Assembly: GCF_000165835.1 (NCBI RefSeq)
Contig: NC_014640.1
Span: 3,720,001 to 3,784,000, forward strand
From: Achromobacter xylosoxidans A8
GTDB lineage: Bacteria > Pseudomonadota > Gammaproteobacteria > Burkholderiales > Burkholderiaceae_B
Reading direction: 5' to 3'
Length of the DNA: 64,000 nucleotides
Shown: piece after piece, positions 56,315 through 64,000 of the stretch
Numbering within the stretch: the stretch's first letter is position 1
How the letters are laid out: every line of letters starts with the position of its first letter
Notes under the pieces: model-generated
What the model saw: only the letters and a program-made list of their open reading frames with translations
Databases searched by the model: none
What the model was told of the DNA's origin: nothing
Made by a program: the position numbers and the translations under genes

Positions 56315-56731
56315 TCAGTCTCCCTGGACCCGGCCGCGCAGGCGCTTGACTTCGCCGTGCAGCACCTTGCGCTGCACTCGCCGGCGTTGCGAGGCGCGGG
56401 TGGGCTTGGTCGGGCGGCGCGGCTTGTCGGTGCGCGCCGCCGCGCGCACCATGGAGATCAGGCGTTCGATGGCTTCGGCGCGGTTCTTTTCCTGGCTGCG
56501 GAACGCCTGCGACTTGATGACGATGACCCCGTCCTTGGAGACGCGGTGATCGCTCAGCGCGCACAACGCTTCCTTGATTTCCTCGGGCAGGCTGGAGGCG
56601 CGCACGTCGAAACGCAGGTGCACGGCGCTGGACACCTTGTTGACGTTCTGGCCGCCCGCGCCCTGGGCGCGGATCATGGTGAACGCCAGGTCGCGTTCAT
56701 CGAGGTAGATGGAATCTTGGACGTGAAACAT
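56315..56731 (-). CDS. arfB: Alternative ribosome-rescue factor / peptidyl-tRNA hydrolase ArfB
   Basis: 138 residues from ATG at 56731 (a TTG nine bases upstream is in frame but less likely). The release-factor-like domain has FTMIRAQGAGGQNVNKVSSA with the catalytic GGQ, preceded by the usual DSIYLDERDLAF. The C-terminal tail is strongly basic (KPRRPTKPTRASQRRRVQRK), which enters the mRNA channel of stalled ribosomes. Length matches ArfB/YaeJ (about 140). Confidence 0.93.
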   Translation of the reverse strand: MFHVQDSIYLDERDLAFTMIRAQGAGGQNVNKVSSAVHLRFDVRASSLPEEIKEALCALSDHRVSKDGVIVIKSQAFRSQEKNRAEAIERLISMVRAAARTDKPRRPTKPTRASQRRRVQRKVLHGEVKRLRGRVQGD

Positions 56732-56824
56732 AGGCCGCAAGTATAGATGCGCCGCGCAAAGTAAAATAATGCGCTTTTGCCTGATTTATCCGAGGTCCGG
56801 CCTTATCCGGCCGCCGGCACCACC

Positions 56825-57457
56825 ATGACTTATTCCGCCAAAGAAATCTTCAAGACGCTGCAGGGCGAAGGCGCCCACGCCGGCCGCGCGGCGGTTTTCT
56901 GCCGCTTTGCCGGCTGTAACCTCTGGACCGGCCGTGAAAGCGATCGCGCCAGCGCCGCCTGCACCTTCTGCGACACCGACTTCATCGGCACCGACGGCGA
57001 AGGCGGCGGCAAGTTCGCCACGCCCGAACTGCTGGCCGACGCCATCGCCGCGGCCTGGGGCCCCGGCGCCACTGACCGCTACGTGGTCTTTACCGGCGGC
57101 GAACCGCTGCTGCAGCTGGACGCGCCCCTGCTCACGGCCGTGCACGCGCGCGGCTTCACCATTGCCATCGAAACCAATGGCACCATCAAGCCGCCCGCCG
57201 GCATCGACTGGATCTGCGTCAGCCCCAAGGGCACGGCGCCCGTGGTCCTGGAACGCGGCGACGAGCTCAAGCTGGTCTATCCGCAAGCCAACGCGCGCCC
57301 CGAAGCCTTTGCGCACCTGGACTTCGACCACTTCTTCCTGCAACCCATGGACGGCCCCGCGCGCGCGGCCAACACCGAGCAAGCCGTCCAGTACTGTATG
57401 CAGCACCCGCAATGGCGGCTCAGCCTGCAGACCCACAAATACATAGGCATTCCATGA
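56825..57457 (+). CDS. queE: 7-carboxy-7-deazaguanine synthase
   Basis: 210 residues from ATG at 56825. Radical-SAM enzyme of the queuosine pathway. The iron-sulfur site follows the C-x14-C-x2-C pattern (GCNLWTGRESD, then AACTFCDTD), known for the Burkholderia QueE group, in place of CxxxCxxC. Then FTGGEPLLQLD, IETNGTIKPPAGIDW and VSPKG. Converts 6-carboxytetrahydropterin to CDG using SAM and Mg2+. queD follows after 28 bases. Confidence 0.94.
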   Translation: MTYSAKEIFKTLQGEGAHAGRAAVFCRFAGCNLWTGRESDRASAACTFCDTDFIGTDGEGGGKFATPELLADAIAAAWGPGATDRYVVFTGGEPLLQLDAPLLTAVHARGFTIAIETNGTIKPPAGIDWICVSPKGTAPVVLERGDELKLVYPQANARPEAFAHLDFDHFFLQPMDGPARAANTEQAVQYCMQHPQWRLSLQTHKYIGIP

Positions 57458-57485
57458 TTTACCCTTGCCCCCTGCGGAGCGCGCC

Positions 57486-57929
57486 ATGATTTCCGTGACC
57501 CGCAGGCTGGAGTTCGACGCCGGCCACCGCATTCCCGACCACCGCAGCCAGTGCCGCAACCTGCACGGCCATCGCTATGTGCTGGAAATCACCCTGACCG
57601 GCGACGTGGTGCAGGCGCCCGGCGAGTCCGACAACGGCATGCTGATGGATTTCTCCGAAATCAAGCACATCGCCAAGACCCACATCGTGGACGTCTGGGA
57701 CCATGCATTCCTGGTCTATGAAGGCGACGCCGCGGTGCGCGGCTTCCTGGACAGCCTGCCCGGCCACAAGACCGTGGTGCTGGACCGCATCCCCACGGCC
57801 GAAAACCTGGCCGCCATCGTCTTCCAGACCCTGGCGCCGCACTATCACGGCCACTACGGCGCCGAGCTGCGCCTGACCCGCGTGCGCCTGTACGAAACGC
57901 CCAACTGCTGGGCGGACTGCAACGGCTGA
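57486..57929 (+). CDS. queD: 6-carboxytetrahydropterin synthase
   Basis: 147 residues from ATG at 57486. PTPS fold: FDAGHRIPDHRSQCRNLHGH, where His of AGHR and the two His of LHGH bind Zn2+ and Cys is the catalytic residue. DFSEIKHI, WDHAFLVYEGD and PTAENLA-like IPTAENLAAIVF are also conserved. Makes the substrate for QueE from dihydroneopterin triphosphate. Co-transcribed with queE; queC is not in the window. Confidence 0.95.
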   Translation: MISVTRRLEFDAGHRIPDHRSQCRNLHGHRYVLEITLTGDVVQAPGESDNGMLMDFSEIKHIAKTHIVDVWDHAFLVYEGDAAVRGFLDSLPGHKTVVLDRIPTAENLAAIVFQTLAPHYHGHYGAELRLTRVRLYETPNCWADCNG

Positions 57930-58067
57930 ACGCCGGGGCGCGGCCGCCGCTGCCGCGCCTGTCTTTTCCTCACCGCCGCCCCCTGACCTTCGGTTTTCCA
58001 TAGACGGGAAACCCGCCCCCTATTTTCCCGATTGAGAAAATCCATGGAGATAATCGCCATTTTCAAT

Positions 58068-58100
58068 TATTAGTAAGCTAATAGATAGGATACAATCTAT
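58068..58100. promoter_or_regulatory. Palindromes at the MarR-exporter operon promoter
   Basis: TATTAG/CTAATA (58068-58073, 58078-58083, 4-base spacer) and ATAGAT/ATCTAT (58081-58086, 58095-58100, 8-base spacer) adjoin in an AT-rich patch just before the marR start at 58104. TACAAT (58091-58096) may be the -10 element. Likely MarR operator, autoregulating the exporter operon. Confidence 0.55.
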
Positions 58101-58103
58101 TCC

Positions 58104-58580
58104 ATGAACACGCCCACCGACTCCCAGCTCATGGCCACCACCTCTGCCCTGATGGTGCTGTCGCGCGCCTACCGCGGCGCCGCCGACAAAGCCCTGGCCG
58201 ACTATGGCCTGTCCCAGGCCACCGCCTGGCCCGTGATCCTGGCCGGCCGTCTGGGAGACGGCGTGCGCCAGGGCGCATTGGCCGAGGCGCTGGGCGTGGA
58301 AGGCCCTTCGCTGGTGCGGGTGCTGGACCAGTTGGTCGCCGCCGGCCTGATGGAACGCCGCGAAGACCCGCACGACCGCCGCGCCAAGACCCTGCACCTG
58401 ACCGACGCCGGCCAGGCGCTACGCGCCACGGTCGAGGACGTGCTGGTCGACCTGCGCCGCCGTCTGTTCCGGGGCGTGAGCGAAGCGGATCTGGAAGCCT
58501 GCCTGCGGGTCTTCGACAGCCTGAAAGTCACCCTGGGCCGCGGCGGCGCGGGCACCCAGCCACAGGACGAACAAGCGTGA
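58104..58580 (+). CDS. MarR-family regulator of the FUSC exporter operon
   Basis: 158 residues. Winged helix: WPVILAGRLGDGVRQGALAEALGVEGPSLVRVLDQLVAAGLMERREDPHD continues to RRAKTLHLTDAG, the classic MarR wing with D-x-R-x-K/L. N- and C-terminal helices for dimerisation. First gene of a five-gene operon for an efflux pump; its stop overlaps the start of the FUSC gene by four bases. Such MarR proteins respond to phenolic or aromatic acids, which is a fitting ligand class for this exporter. Confidence 0.9.
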   Translation: MNTPTDSQLMATTSALMVLSRAYRGAADKALADYGLSQATAWPVILAGRLGDGVRQGALAEALGVEGPSLVRVLDQLVAAGLMERREDPHDRRAKTLHLTDAGQALRATVEDVLVDLRRRLFRGVSEADLEACLRVFDSLKVTLGRGGAGTQPQDEQA

Positions 58581-60628
58581 AACTCCCCAACGTCCGCGAA
58601 TCCATCTTCTCGCTCAAGAGCTACCTGAGCGCCATCATGGCGCTCTACCTGGCCTACAGCATGGGTTTGCCGCGTCCGTTCTGGGCCATGACTACGGCCT
58701 ATGTGGTAGCCCAGCCCTGGTCGGGCGCGGTGCGCTCCAAAGCGCTGTACCGCTTGGCCGGCACCTTCTTCGGCTCGGCCGCCACCGTCTACCTGGTGCC
58801 GCGGCTGTCGAATTCGCCGGTGGTCATGACCGCCGCCATGGTGCTGTGGGTGGGCGCCTGCCTGTACCTGTCGGTGCTGGACCGCACTCCGCGCTCCTAC
58901 CTTTTCATGCTGGCGGGCTACACCGCCGCGATGATCGGCTTTCCCAGCGTGACGGCTCCTGCCCTGGTGTTCGACACCGCGCTCGCCCGCGTCGAGGAAA
59001 TCAGCCTGGGCATCGTCTGCGCCACCCTGATCCACAGCATCGTGCTGCCGCGCGGCCTGGCCCCGGCCCTGACGCTGATGCTGGACAAGGCGGTGCGCGA
59101 CGCCCGCAACTGGATGCACGACACGCTCAGCGGCCAGGCCACCCAACAGAAGGACCGCGACCGTCGCGTGCTGGCCAACGACATCACCCAGTTGCGCCTG
59201 ATGTCCACCCACGTGCCTTTCGACACCAGCAACCTGCGCTGGACCTCGGGCGCGGTGCGCGCCATGCAGGACCAGATCGCGGCCCTGACGCCTACCGTGT
59301 CCGCCGTGGAAGACCGCATGCGCGCCCTGCAGGCCGGCGGCCAGCCGCTGCCGGAGCCAGTCTCGGCCCTGCTGGCAGACATCTCCGAATGGATCAACGC
59401 CGGCGCCCAGGCCACGCACGAAACCGCGGTACAACTGCGCGCTGCCGCGACCCAGCTCACGCCCGCCATCGACAGCCGCTCCAGCTGGCGCGACGTGTTG
59501 CTGGCCAGCCTGATGACGCGGCTGCGCGAACTGGTCGACACCTATGACGAATGCCTGGCGCTGCGCCGCGAGATCCGCGCAGGCCTGGCCGGCGCGCCGC
59601 TGCGCGCGCCGCGCTCCAAGCCCGCGCCCAACGCCGCCCTGCACCGCGACCGCGGCATGGCGCTGCTATCGGCCCTGGCCGCCGGCGTGGCCATTTCGGT
59701 CTGCTGCGCTTTCTGGATCGGCACGGCCTGGAGCAACGGCGCCACCGCCGCGCTCATGGCCGCCATCTTCAGCTGCTTTTTCGCGTCGCAGGACAACCCG
59801 GTTCCCGGCATCATGCAGTTCCTGACCTACACGGTGTATTCGATTCCGTTGTCGGCGCTGTACCTGCTGGGCATCATGCCCGCCCTGCACTCGTTCGAAA
59901 TGCTGGCCCTGGCCATGCTGCCCACGACCTTCGTGCTGGGCATCTTCATCGCCCGTCCGGCCACGGCCGGCAAGGCCATGGCGATGCTGTTCGGCTTCCT
60001 CGGCACCATGGCGCTGCAGGACACCAACACTGCCGACATCGTGTCGTTTATCGACACGCAGGTCGCGCAGTGCATGGGCGTGGCCACGGCGGCCATCATC
60101 GCCGCCATCTTCCGCACCGTCAGCGCCGACTGGAGCGCGCGCCGCATCCAGGCCGCCAACTGGAAGGAACTGGAAACGCTGGCAAGCTCACCGCGCGCGC
60201 CCTCGCGCCATACCTATGCCGCCCGCATGCTGGACCGCATCGGCCTGTTGCAGCCGCGTTTGGCGCTGGCCCAACGCCCCGACGACCTGGTGGCCGCCGA
60301 CGCGCTGAAGGACCTGCGCGTGGGCCGCGACATCACCGAACTGCAGCGCGCCCGGCGTCACCTGCCCATGGCGGAACCGGCCATCCAGCCGGTGCTCGAC
60401 GGGCTGGCCCGATTCTTCCATGCGCGCTCGGCCTGGCAAGTCGGCGAGAAGACGCCCGAGTTCCTGGCGCAGATCGACCGCGCGCTGGCCAGCGTGGCCG
60501 CCACGCCCCCGGGCGCCGCCGCGCGTGACCGCGCCGTGGTCGCCCTGGTGGGCCTGCGCCGCGCCTTCTTCCCCGACGCGCCCGACTACCAACCCGCCCA
60601 TCCCACCCTGGAGGGCCAAGCATCATGA
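58577..60628 (+). CDS. FUSC-family aromatic acid exporter permease (AaeB-like)
   Basis: 683 residues. Two blocks of helices (about 15-160 and 360-510) with a cytosolic middle and C-terminal region. VRESIFSLKSYLSAIMALYLAYS, PRPFWAMTTAYVVAQPWSG and DRTPRSYLFMLAGYTAAMIGFP are conserved FUSC sequences. With the DUF1656 and HlyD genes it makes the AaeXAB-type exporter for hydroxylated aromatic carboxylic acids; the attached NodT gene extends this to an outer-membrane channel, as in the fusaric acid resistance pumps. The next gene overlaps by four bases. Confidence 0.92.
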   Translation: MKLPNVRESIFSLKSYLSAIMALYLAYSMGLPRPFWAMTTAYVVAQPWSGAVRSKALYRLAGTFFGSAATVYLVPRLSNSPVVMTAAMVLWVGACLYLSVLDRTPRSYLFMLAGYTAAMIGFPSVTAPALVFDTALARVEEISLGIVCATLIHSIVLPRGLAPALTLMLDKAVRDARNWMHDTLSGQATQQKDRDRRVLANDITQLRLMSTHVPFDTSNLRWTSGAVRAMQDQIAALTPTVSAVEDRMRALQAGGQPLPEPVSALLADISEWINAGAQATHETAVQLRAAATQLTPAIDSRSSWRDVLLASLMTRLRELVDTYDECLALRREIRAGLAGAPLRAPRSKPAPNAALHRDRGMALLSALAAGVAISVCCAFWIGTAWSNGATAALMAAIFSCFFASQDNPVPGIMQFLTYTVYSIPLSALYLLGIMPALHSFEMLALAMLPTTFVLGIFIARPATAGKAMAMLFGFLGTMALQDTNTADIVSFIDTQVAQCMGVATAAIIAAIFRTVSADWSARRIQAANWKELETLASSPRAPSRHTYAARMLDRIGLLQPRLALAQRPDDLVAADALKDLRVGRDITELQRARRHLPMAEPAIQPVLDGLARFFHARSAWQVGEKTPEFLAQIDRALASVAATPPGAAARDRAVVALVGLRRAFFPDAPDYQPAHPTLEGQAS

Positions 60629-60837
60629 TCGGCGAATTCAATCTTTACGGCGTTTATTTCCCCTGGCTGCTGGTGCTGGGCGTGGTGACCCTGGGCGTGG
60701 CCTGGGCGGTGCGCCGCGTGCTGGCGCGCGCCGGGCTGTACCGCCTGGTGTGGCACCCCGCGCTATTCGACCTGGCGCTGTTCGTGGTGCTGCTGTACGG
60801 CGTATCCCTCATTTCCCCCTATTTACTCCAGAGATAA
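60625..60837 (+). CDS. DUF1656 small membrane protein (AaeX-like)
   Basis: 70 residues: MIGEFNLYGVYFPWLLVLGV, a first helix, then AWAVRRVLARAGLYRLVWHPALFD, and a second helix. This matches DUF1656/AaeX, which always occurs with FUSC and HlyD partners. It overlaps the FUSC gene and is three bases before the HlyD gene. The role is unknown; it may help to assemble the pump. Confidence 0.9.
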   Translation: MIGEFNLYGVYFPWLLVLGVVTLGVAWAVRRVLARAGLYRLVWHPALFDLALFVVLLYGVSLISPYLLQR

Positions 60838-60839
60838 GC

Positions 60840-61754
60840 ATGAAACTCCCCAACGCCCTGCGCCCCGCAGCCATCGGCAAGTTCGCGGTGACCGCCGTCG
60901 TCGTCGCCGCGGCCGCCTACGCCGGCTGGCAGCTCTGGGTGCACTATGAAGTCGAACCCTGGACCCGCGACGGCCGCGTCAAGGCCTACGTGGTGCAGGT
61001 CGCGCCCGATGTGTCCGGCCTGGTGACCAGCGTGCCGGTGCACGACAACCAGGACGTGAAGGCCGGCGACGTGCTGTTCGAAATCGACCGCGCGCGCTTC
61101 CAGCTGGCCTTTGATCAGGCCCAGGCCTCGGTGCGGTCGGCGCAAGTGGCGCGCGACCAGGCGGTGCGCGACGCCAAGCGCAACCGCTCGCTGGGGCAAT
61201 TGGTCGCCGCCGAGGCGCTGGAACAAAGCCAGACCAAGCTGCAGCAGACCGAAGCCGCGCTGGCCCAAGCCGAAGTGCAGCTCAATACCGCGCGCCTGAA
61301 CCTGGACCGCAGCCGGGTGCTGGCCGTCAACGACGGCCGTGTCACCAACCTGGACCTGCGCGCCGGCTCCTACGCCACCGCCGGCCGCGGCGTGATGGCG
61401 CTGGTGGATTCCGGTTCGTTCTATGTCGAAGGCTATTTCGAGGAAACCAAGCTGCCCGGCATCCACGAGGGCGATCCCGTCACCGTGACGCTGATGGGCG
61501 ATTCGCACCATATCCGCGGCCACGTGGAAAGCATCGCCATGGGCATCGCCGACCGCGACCGCAGCACGGGTGCCAACCTGCTGCCCAACGTCAATCCCAC
61601 GTTCAACTGGGTCCGCCTGGCGCAGCGCATTCCAGTGCGCGTGAAGATCGACGACGTGCCGGAAGGCGTGCGCCTGGTGGCCGGCCAGACCGCCACCGTG
61701 TCGGTGGATTCCGGCCCGGCCCATGCGCTGAACGAGGCTCACCAGCCGTCCTGA
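60840..61754 (+). CDS. HlyD-family membrane fusion protein (AaeA-like)
   Basis: 304 residues from ATG at 60840. One N-terminal helix (about 15-30), then EVEPWTRDGRVKAYVVQVAP, VHDNQDVKAGDVLFEIDRAR (lipoyl half), a hairpin with ARDQAVRDAKRN, then the second lipoyl half with LDLRAGSYATAG and the barrel domain FYVEGYFEETKLPGIHEGDP. It belongs to the AaeA/EmrA group, anchored in the inner membrane and reaching to the outer-membrane channel. Confidence 0.92.
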   Translation: MKLPNALRPAAIGKFAVTAVVVAAAAYAGWQLWVHYEVEPWTRDGRVKAYVVQVAPDVSGLVTSVPVHDNQDVKAGDVLFEIDRARFQLAFDQAQASVRSAQVARDQAVRDAKRNRSLGQLVAAEALEQSQTKLQQTEAALAQAEVQLNTARLNLDRSRVLAVNDGRVTNLDLRAGSYATAGRGVMALVDSGSFYVEGYFEETKLPGIHEGDPVTVTLMGDSHHIRGHVESIAMGIADRDRSTGANLLPNVNPTFNWVRLAQRIPVRVKIDDVPEGVRLVAGQTATVSVDSGPAHALNEAHQPS

Positions 61755-61806
61755 TCGCCGTTTTTTTCAACCTCTCACCCCTAATCGACGCACAGCCGTA
61801 ATTGCC

Positions 61807-63228
61807 ATGAACACCAGACACCTCCTGCCGCTGCTGCTGGCCCTGACGCTGGCCGGATGCACCACCGTGGGCCCTGACTATCAGGTGCCCGCCGGATCGG
61901 TGGCCGAGCGGCAGAGCGCGCAAACGCCTTTCACGGAAGCGCGCAACGCGGCCTTCCGGCAGGATGCGGTGCCTGGCCACTGGTGGCGTCTGTACGACGA
62001 TCCCGTGCTGGACGGATTGGTGGAGAAAGCCCTGGCGGCCAACACCGACCTGCGCGTCGCCAGCGCCAACCTGGAACGCGCCCAGGCCGCGGTGAAGGAA
62101 AGCCAGGCGCAGCAACAGCCTACGATCGGCGTCAATGCCTCGCCCACTTTCGGCCACGTGTCGGGCTTGCAGGAGCTGCAACCCGGCATCAATCCGCCCA
62201 ACCGCTGGTCCTATTCCATGGGCGCCAGCGTGTCGTATCAGCTGGATCTGTTCGGCCAGATCCGCCGCGCCGTGGAAGCGGCCAGCGGCGACGAGCAGGC
62301 CGCGCAGGCGGCCTACGACGCCACCCGCGTCACCGTGGCCGCCGAGACCGCCCGCGCCTACGCCAATATGTGCGCAGCCGGCATGCAACTGGCTTCCGCC
62401 CAGCATTCGGTGCAAGTGCAGAAGCAATCGCTGGACGCAGTGGACCGGCTGCAACGCGCCGGCCGCGGCACCACACTGGACGTGACCCGCGCCCGCAGCC
62501 AGCTACAACAATTGCAGGCCAACCTGCCGCCGTTCCAGGCCCAGCAGCGCACGGCCCTGTACCGGCTGGCAGCGCTGACGAGCCAGACGCCAAGTGAAAT
62601 CTCGCCCGCGCTGTTGCAATGCGCCCAGGCGCCGCGCCTGACCGAGACCATCCCCGTGGGCGATGGCGCCGAACTGCTGCGCCGCCGTCCGGACATCCGC
62701 CAGGCCGAGCGCACGCTGGCCGCGTCCACCGCCCGCATCGGCGTGGCCACGGCCGACCTGTATCCGAAAATCTCGTTGGGCCTGTCGTCCGCCTCGGGCG
62801 GACCAGCCAGCATGTTCGGCGACCGCGGCACCTTCAGCTGGAGCGTTGGTCCGCTGATCTCCTGGACCATCCCCAACACCGGCGCGGCCCAAGCCCGCAT
62901 CGCCGAGGCACAGGCCAGCACCAAGGCCGCGGCGGCGCGCTTCGACGCCACCGTGCTGAACGCCCTGCGGGAAACGGAAAGTGCCTTGGTGGTCTACGCG
63001 CGCCAACTGGACCGCGACGCCGCCCTGCGCGCCGCGCGCGACCAGAGCGCCGAGGCGGCCTCGCAGGCCAGCCGCCTGTTCCAGTACGGCAAGACCGACT
63101 ACCTGACGGTGTTGGACGCCGAACGCACGCTGGCTACCAATGAAAGCGCGCTGGCCGCCTCGCAGGCCGACCTCAGCAACGACCAGATCGCGCTGTTCCT
63201 GGCGCTGGGCGGCGGCTGGGAAAAGTGA
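61807..63228 (+). CDS. NodT-family outer-membrane efflux channel lipoprotein
   Basis: 473 residues. Signal/lipobox LALTLAGCTTVGPDY, then two TolC repeats: VEKALAANTDLRVASANLERA, YSMGASVSYQLDLFGQIRRA, GAELLRRRPDIRQAERTL, ADLYPKISLGLSSASGGPAS. 52 bases after the HlyD gene; final gene of the MarR-FUSC-DUF1656-HlyD-NodT operon. Its stop abuts the convergent esterase gene. It would give this exporter its outer-membrane exit. Confidence 0.93.
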   Translation: MNTRHLLPLLLALTLAGCTTVGPDYQVPAGSVAERQSAQTPFTEARNAAFRQDAVPGHWWRLYDDPVLDGLVEKALAANTDLRVASANLERAQAAVKESQAQQQPTIGVNASPTFGHVSGLQELQPGINPPNRWSYSMGASVSYQLDLFGQIRRAVEAASGDEQAAQAAYDATRVTVAAETARAYANMCAAGMQLASAQHSVQVQKQSLDAVDRLQRAGRGTTLDVTRARSQLQQLQANLPPFQAQQRTALYRLAALTSQTPSEISPALLQCAQAPRLTETIPVGDGAELLRRRPDIRQAERTLAASTARIGVATADLYPKISLGLSSASGGPASMFGDRGTFSWSVGPLISWTIPNTGAAQARIAEAQASTKAAAARFDATVLNALRETESALVVYARQLDRDAALRAARDQSAEAASQASRLFQYGKTDYLTVLDAERTLATNESALAASQADLSNDQIALFLALGGGWEK

Positions 63229-63933
63229 TCAATGCACCGAGGCGCCGTCCGGCGGCGTCTGGTTCAGGCCCAGCGCGGCCTCCCAGCTGCGCAGCGGCAC
63301 GCAGGTCTTCAGGCGCACGATGGCGCGCTCGATCAAGGCCGGATGCAGCGCGTGCCCCACATTGCTGGCGATATCGATGGTCGAATCCCCATGCAGTTCG
63401 CTCAGGCGCGCCTGGGCGGCCTGGATGTGGTCCACGCTCATGATGGGATCGGCCTCGCCATGCAGCAGGTGCAGCGTGGTGTATTGCGGCGCGGACTTGG
63501 GCAGCTGCGCATAGCGGCCTGAAAACGCGATCACGCGGCCGGCCATGCCGTCGTGCGCCTGTACCAGTTCCAGCGCCATGATGGCGCCCTGCGAAAAACC
63601 CGCCAGCGCCGTATCCGATTGCAGCAGGCCGAAGCGCGCCTGCGCCTCGCGCATATAGGCTTCCAGGGGCGGCAGCGCCCGCGCCACGCGCTCGGGGCGG
63701 TTTTCCTCGGTCACGCCGCGCACCGAGAACCATTGCCGGCCCTCGCCGCCGCCGTCGAAAGGCTCGAACCCCTGGGGCACCAGCACCGCCGCGCTGGGGA
63801 ACGCCGCGCGCACCGCCTGCGCCAGGGGCTGCATGTCAGCGGGGGTGCCGCCCACGCCGTGCAGCAGGATGAACAGCTGGCGCACGTCGACGCCGGCATC
63901 GGGAAGGAATTCGATAGAAGAGGAAGACGCCAT
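63229..63933 (-). CDS. YpfH/carboxylesterase-like alpha/beta hydrolase
   Basis: 234 residues. FILLHGVGGTPADMQPLAQ (oxyanion HGxGG), ALAGFSQGAIMALELV (GxSxG nucleophile elbow), LLHGEADPIMSVDH (Asp) and ASNVGHALHPALIERA (His) are all present. Size and order fit phospholipase/carboxylesterase YpfH. Cytoplasmic. It ends one base after the stop of the exporter gene on the other strand, so there is no space for a separate terminator. Confidence 0.9.
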   Translation of the reverse strand: MASSSSIEFLPDAGVDVRQLFILLHGVGGTPADMQPLAQAVRAAFPSAAVLVPQGFEPFDGGGEGRQWFSVRGVTEENRPERVARALPPLEAYMREAQARFGLLQSDTALAGFSQGAIMALELVQAHDGMAGRVIAFSGRYAQLPKSAPQYTTLHLLHGEADPIMSVDHIQAAQARLSELHGDSTIDIASNVGHALHPALIERAIVRLKTCVPLRSWEAALGLNQTPPDGASVH

Positions 63934-64000
63934 GAAACCGCTCCGTGCTGGCTGGGGCCGCCGAACAGCCCCGGAATAGCCGCATTGTAAAATGCGCGCC

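Noticed and set aside
56741..56824. preQ1 riboswitch upstream of queE
   Set aside because: The leader is only about 80 bases, with a short CGGCC/GGCCG hairpin; no preQ1 aptamer pattern could be recognised.
63934..64000. Start of another gene or a functional hairpin at the right edge
   Set aside because: Only a short GCATT/AATGC inverted repeat is visible, probably part of a promoter for a gene beyond the window; too little sequence to call.

Overview
The window is a high-GC stretch of chromosome from a betaproteobacterium, most likely Alcaligenaceae of the Achromobacter/Bordetella type. This is inferred from four Bug-type (tripartite tricarboxylate, TctC-like) periplasmic binding proteins with LysR partners, a glpSTPQV-type glycerol ABC transporter, a QueE with the CX14CX2C cluster motif, and NodT-type efflux channels. 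I saw no rRNA, tRNA, CRISPR array, insertion sequence or origin. Nearly all of the window is coding; the only gene-free stretch over 300 bases is 768-1140.

Left part (1-24 kb): a partial EamA/DMT permease; a nuclease/ATPase pair of the SbcD-SbcC (YhaO-YhaN) type; a catabolic cluster (acyl-CoA dehydrogenase, class III CoA-transferase, Bug receptor, divergent LysR); the dadA/Lrp-family divergent pair; a run of small membrane or nucleic-acid-related genes (DUF502, S4, Mrr-like nuclease, DUF2784); a second acyl-CoA dehydrogenase; a GH15 glucoamylase/trehalase-like enzyme coupled to a short-chain dehydrogenase; a GAF-GGDEF diguanylate cyclase; and a five-gene operon (Bug, LDH2-type dehydrogenase, Bug, metallo-beta-lactamase-fold hydrolase, leaderless periplasmic-binding-fold protein) facing a LysR gene.

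Middle (25-38 kb): one visibly lower-GC gene for a membrane-embedded alpha/beta hydrolase (25003-26553), which looks acquired. It is followed by the glycerol locus: glpS-glpT-glpP-glpQ-DUF2160-glpV on the minus strand, and glpR-glpD diverging on the plus strand. No glycerol kinase gene is present here. Then come an HD-GYP protein, a DJ-1/PfpI protein and a CurA-like reductase.

Right part (38-64 kb): a TetR-controlled lipoprotein-MFP/ABC/outer-membrane-channel exporter (YbhGFS-like); an orphan response-regulator-like protein with Glu at the phospho-acceptor position; a YbaK-type deacylase; a FUSC permease; an NRDE protein; a GDPD; a MAPEG protein; a CPBP protease; an ArsR-Old Yellow Enzyme operon; a fourth Bug receptor with an amidase and a divergent LysR; DUF2238; ArfB; queE-queD; a MarR-controlled FUSC/DUF1656/HlyD/NodT exporter (AaeXAB-like); and a YpfH-type esterase.

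Nothing here is plainly a new large system. The best leads are the asymmetric ATP sites predicted for the GlpS/GlpT pair, the acquired membrane hydrolase with a catalytic core split by membrane segments, the phosphomimetic pseudo-receiver, and several well-formed operator palindromes. Start codons were chosen from homology, signal peptides and Shine-Dalgarno spacing; all family calls are from reading motifs, not from database searches.
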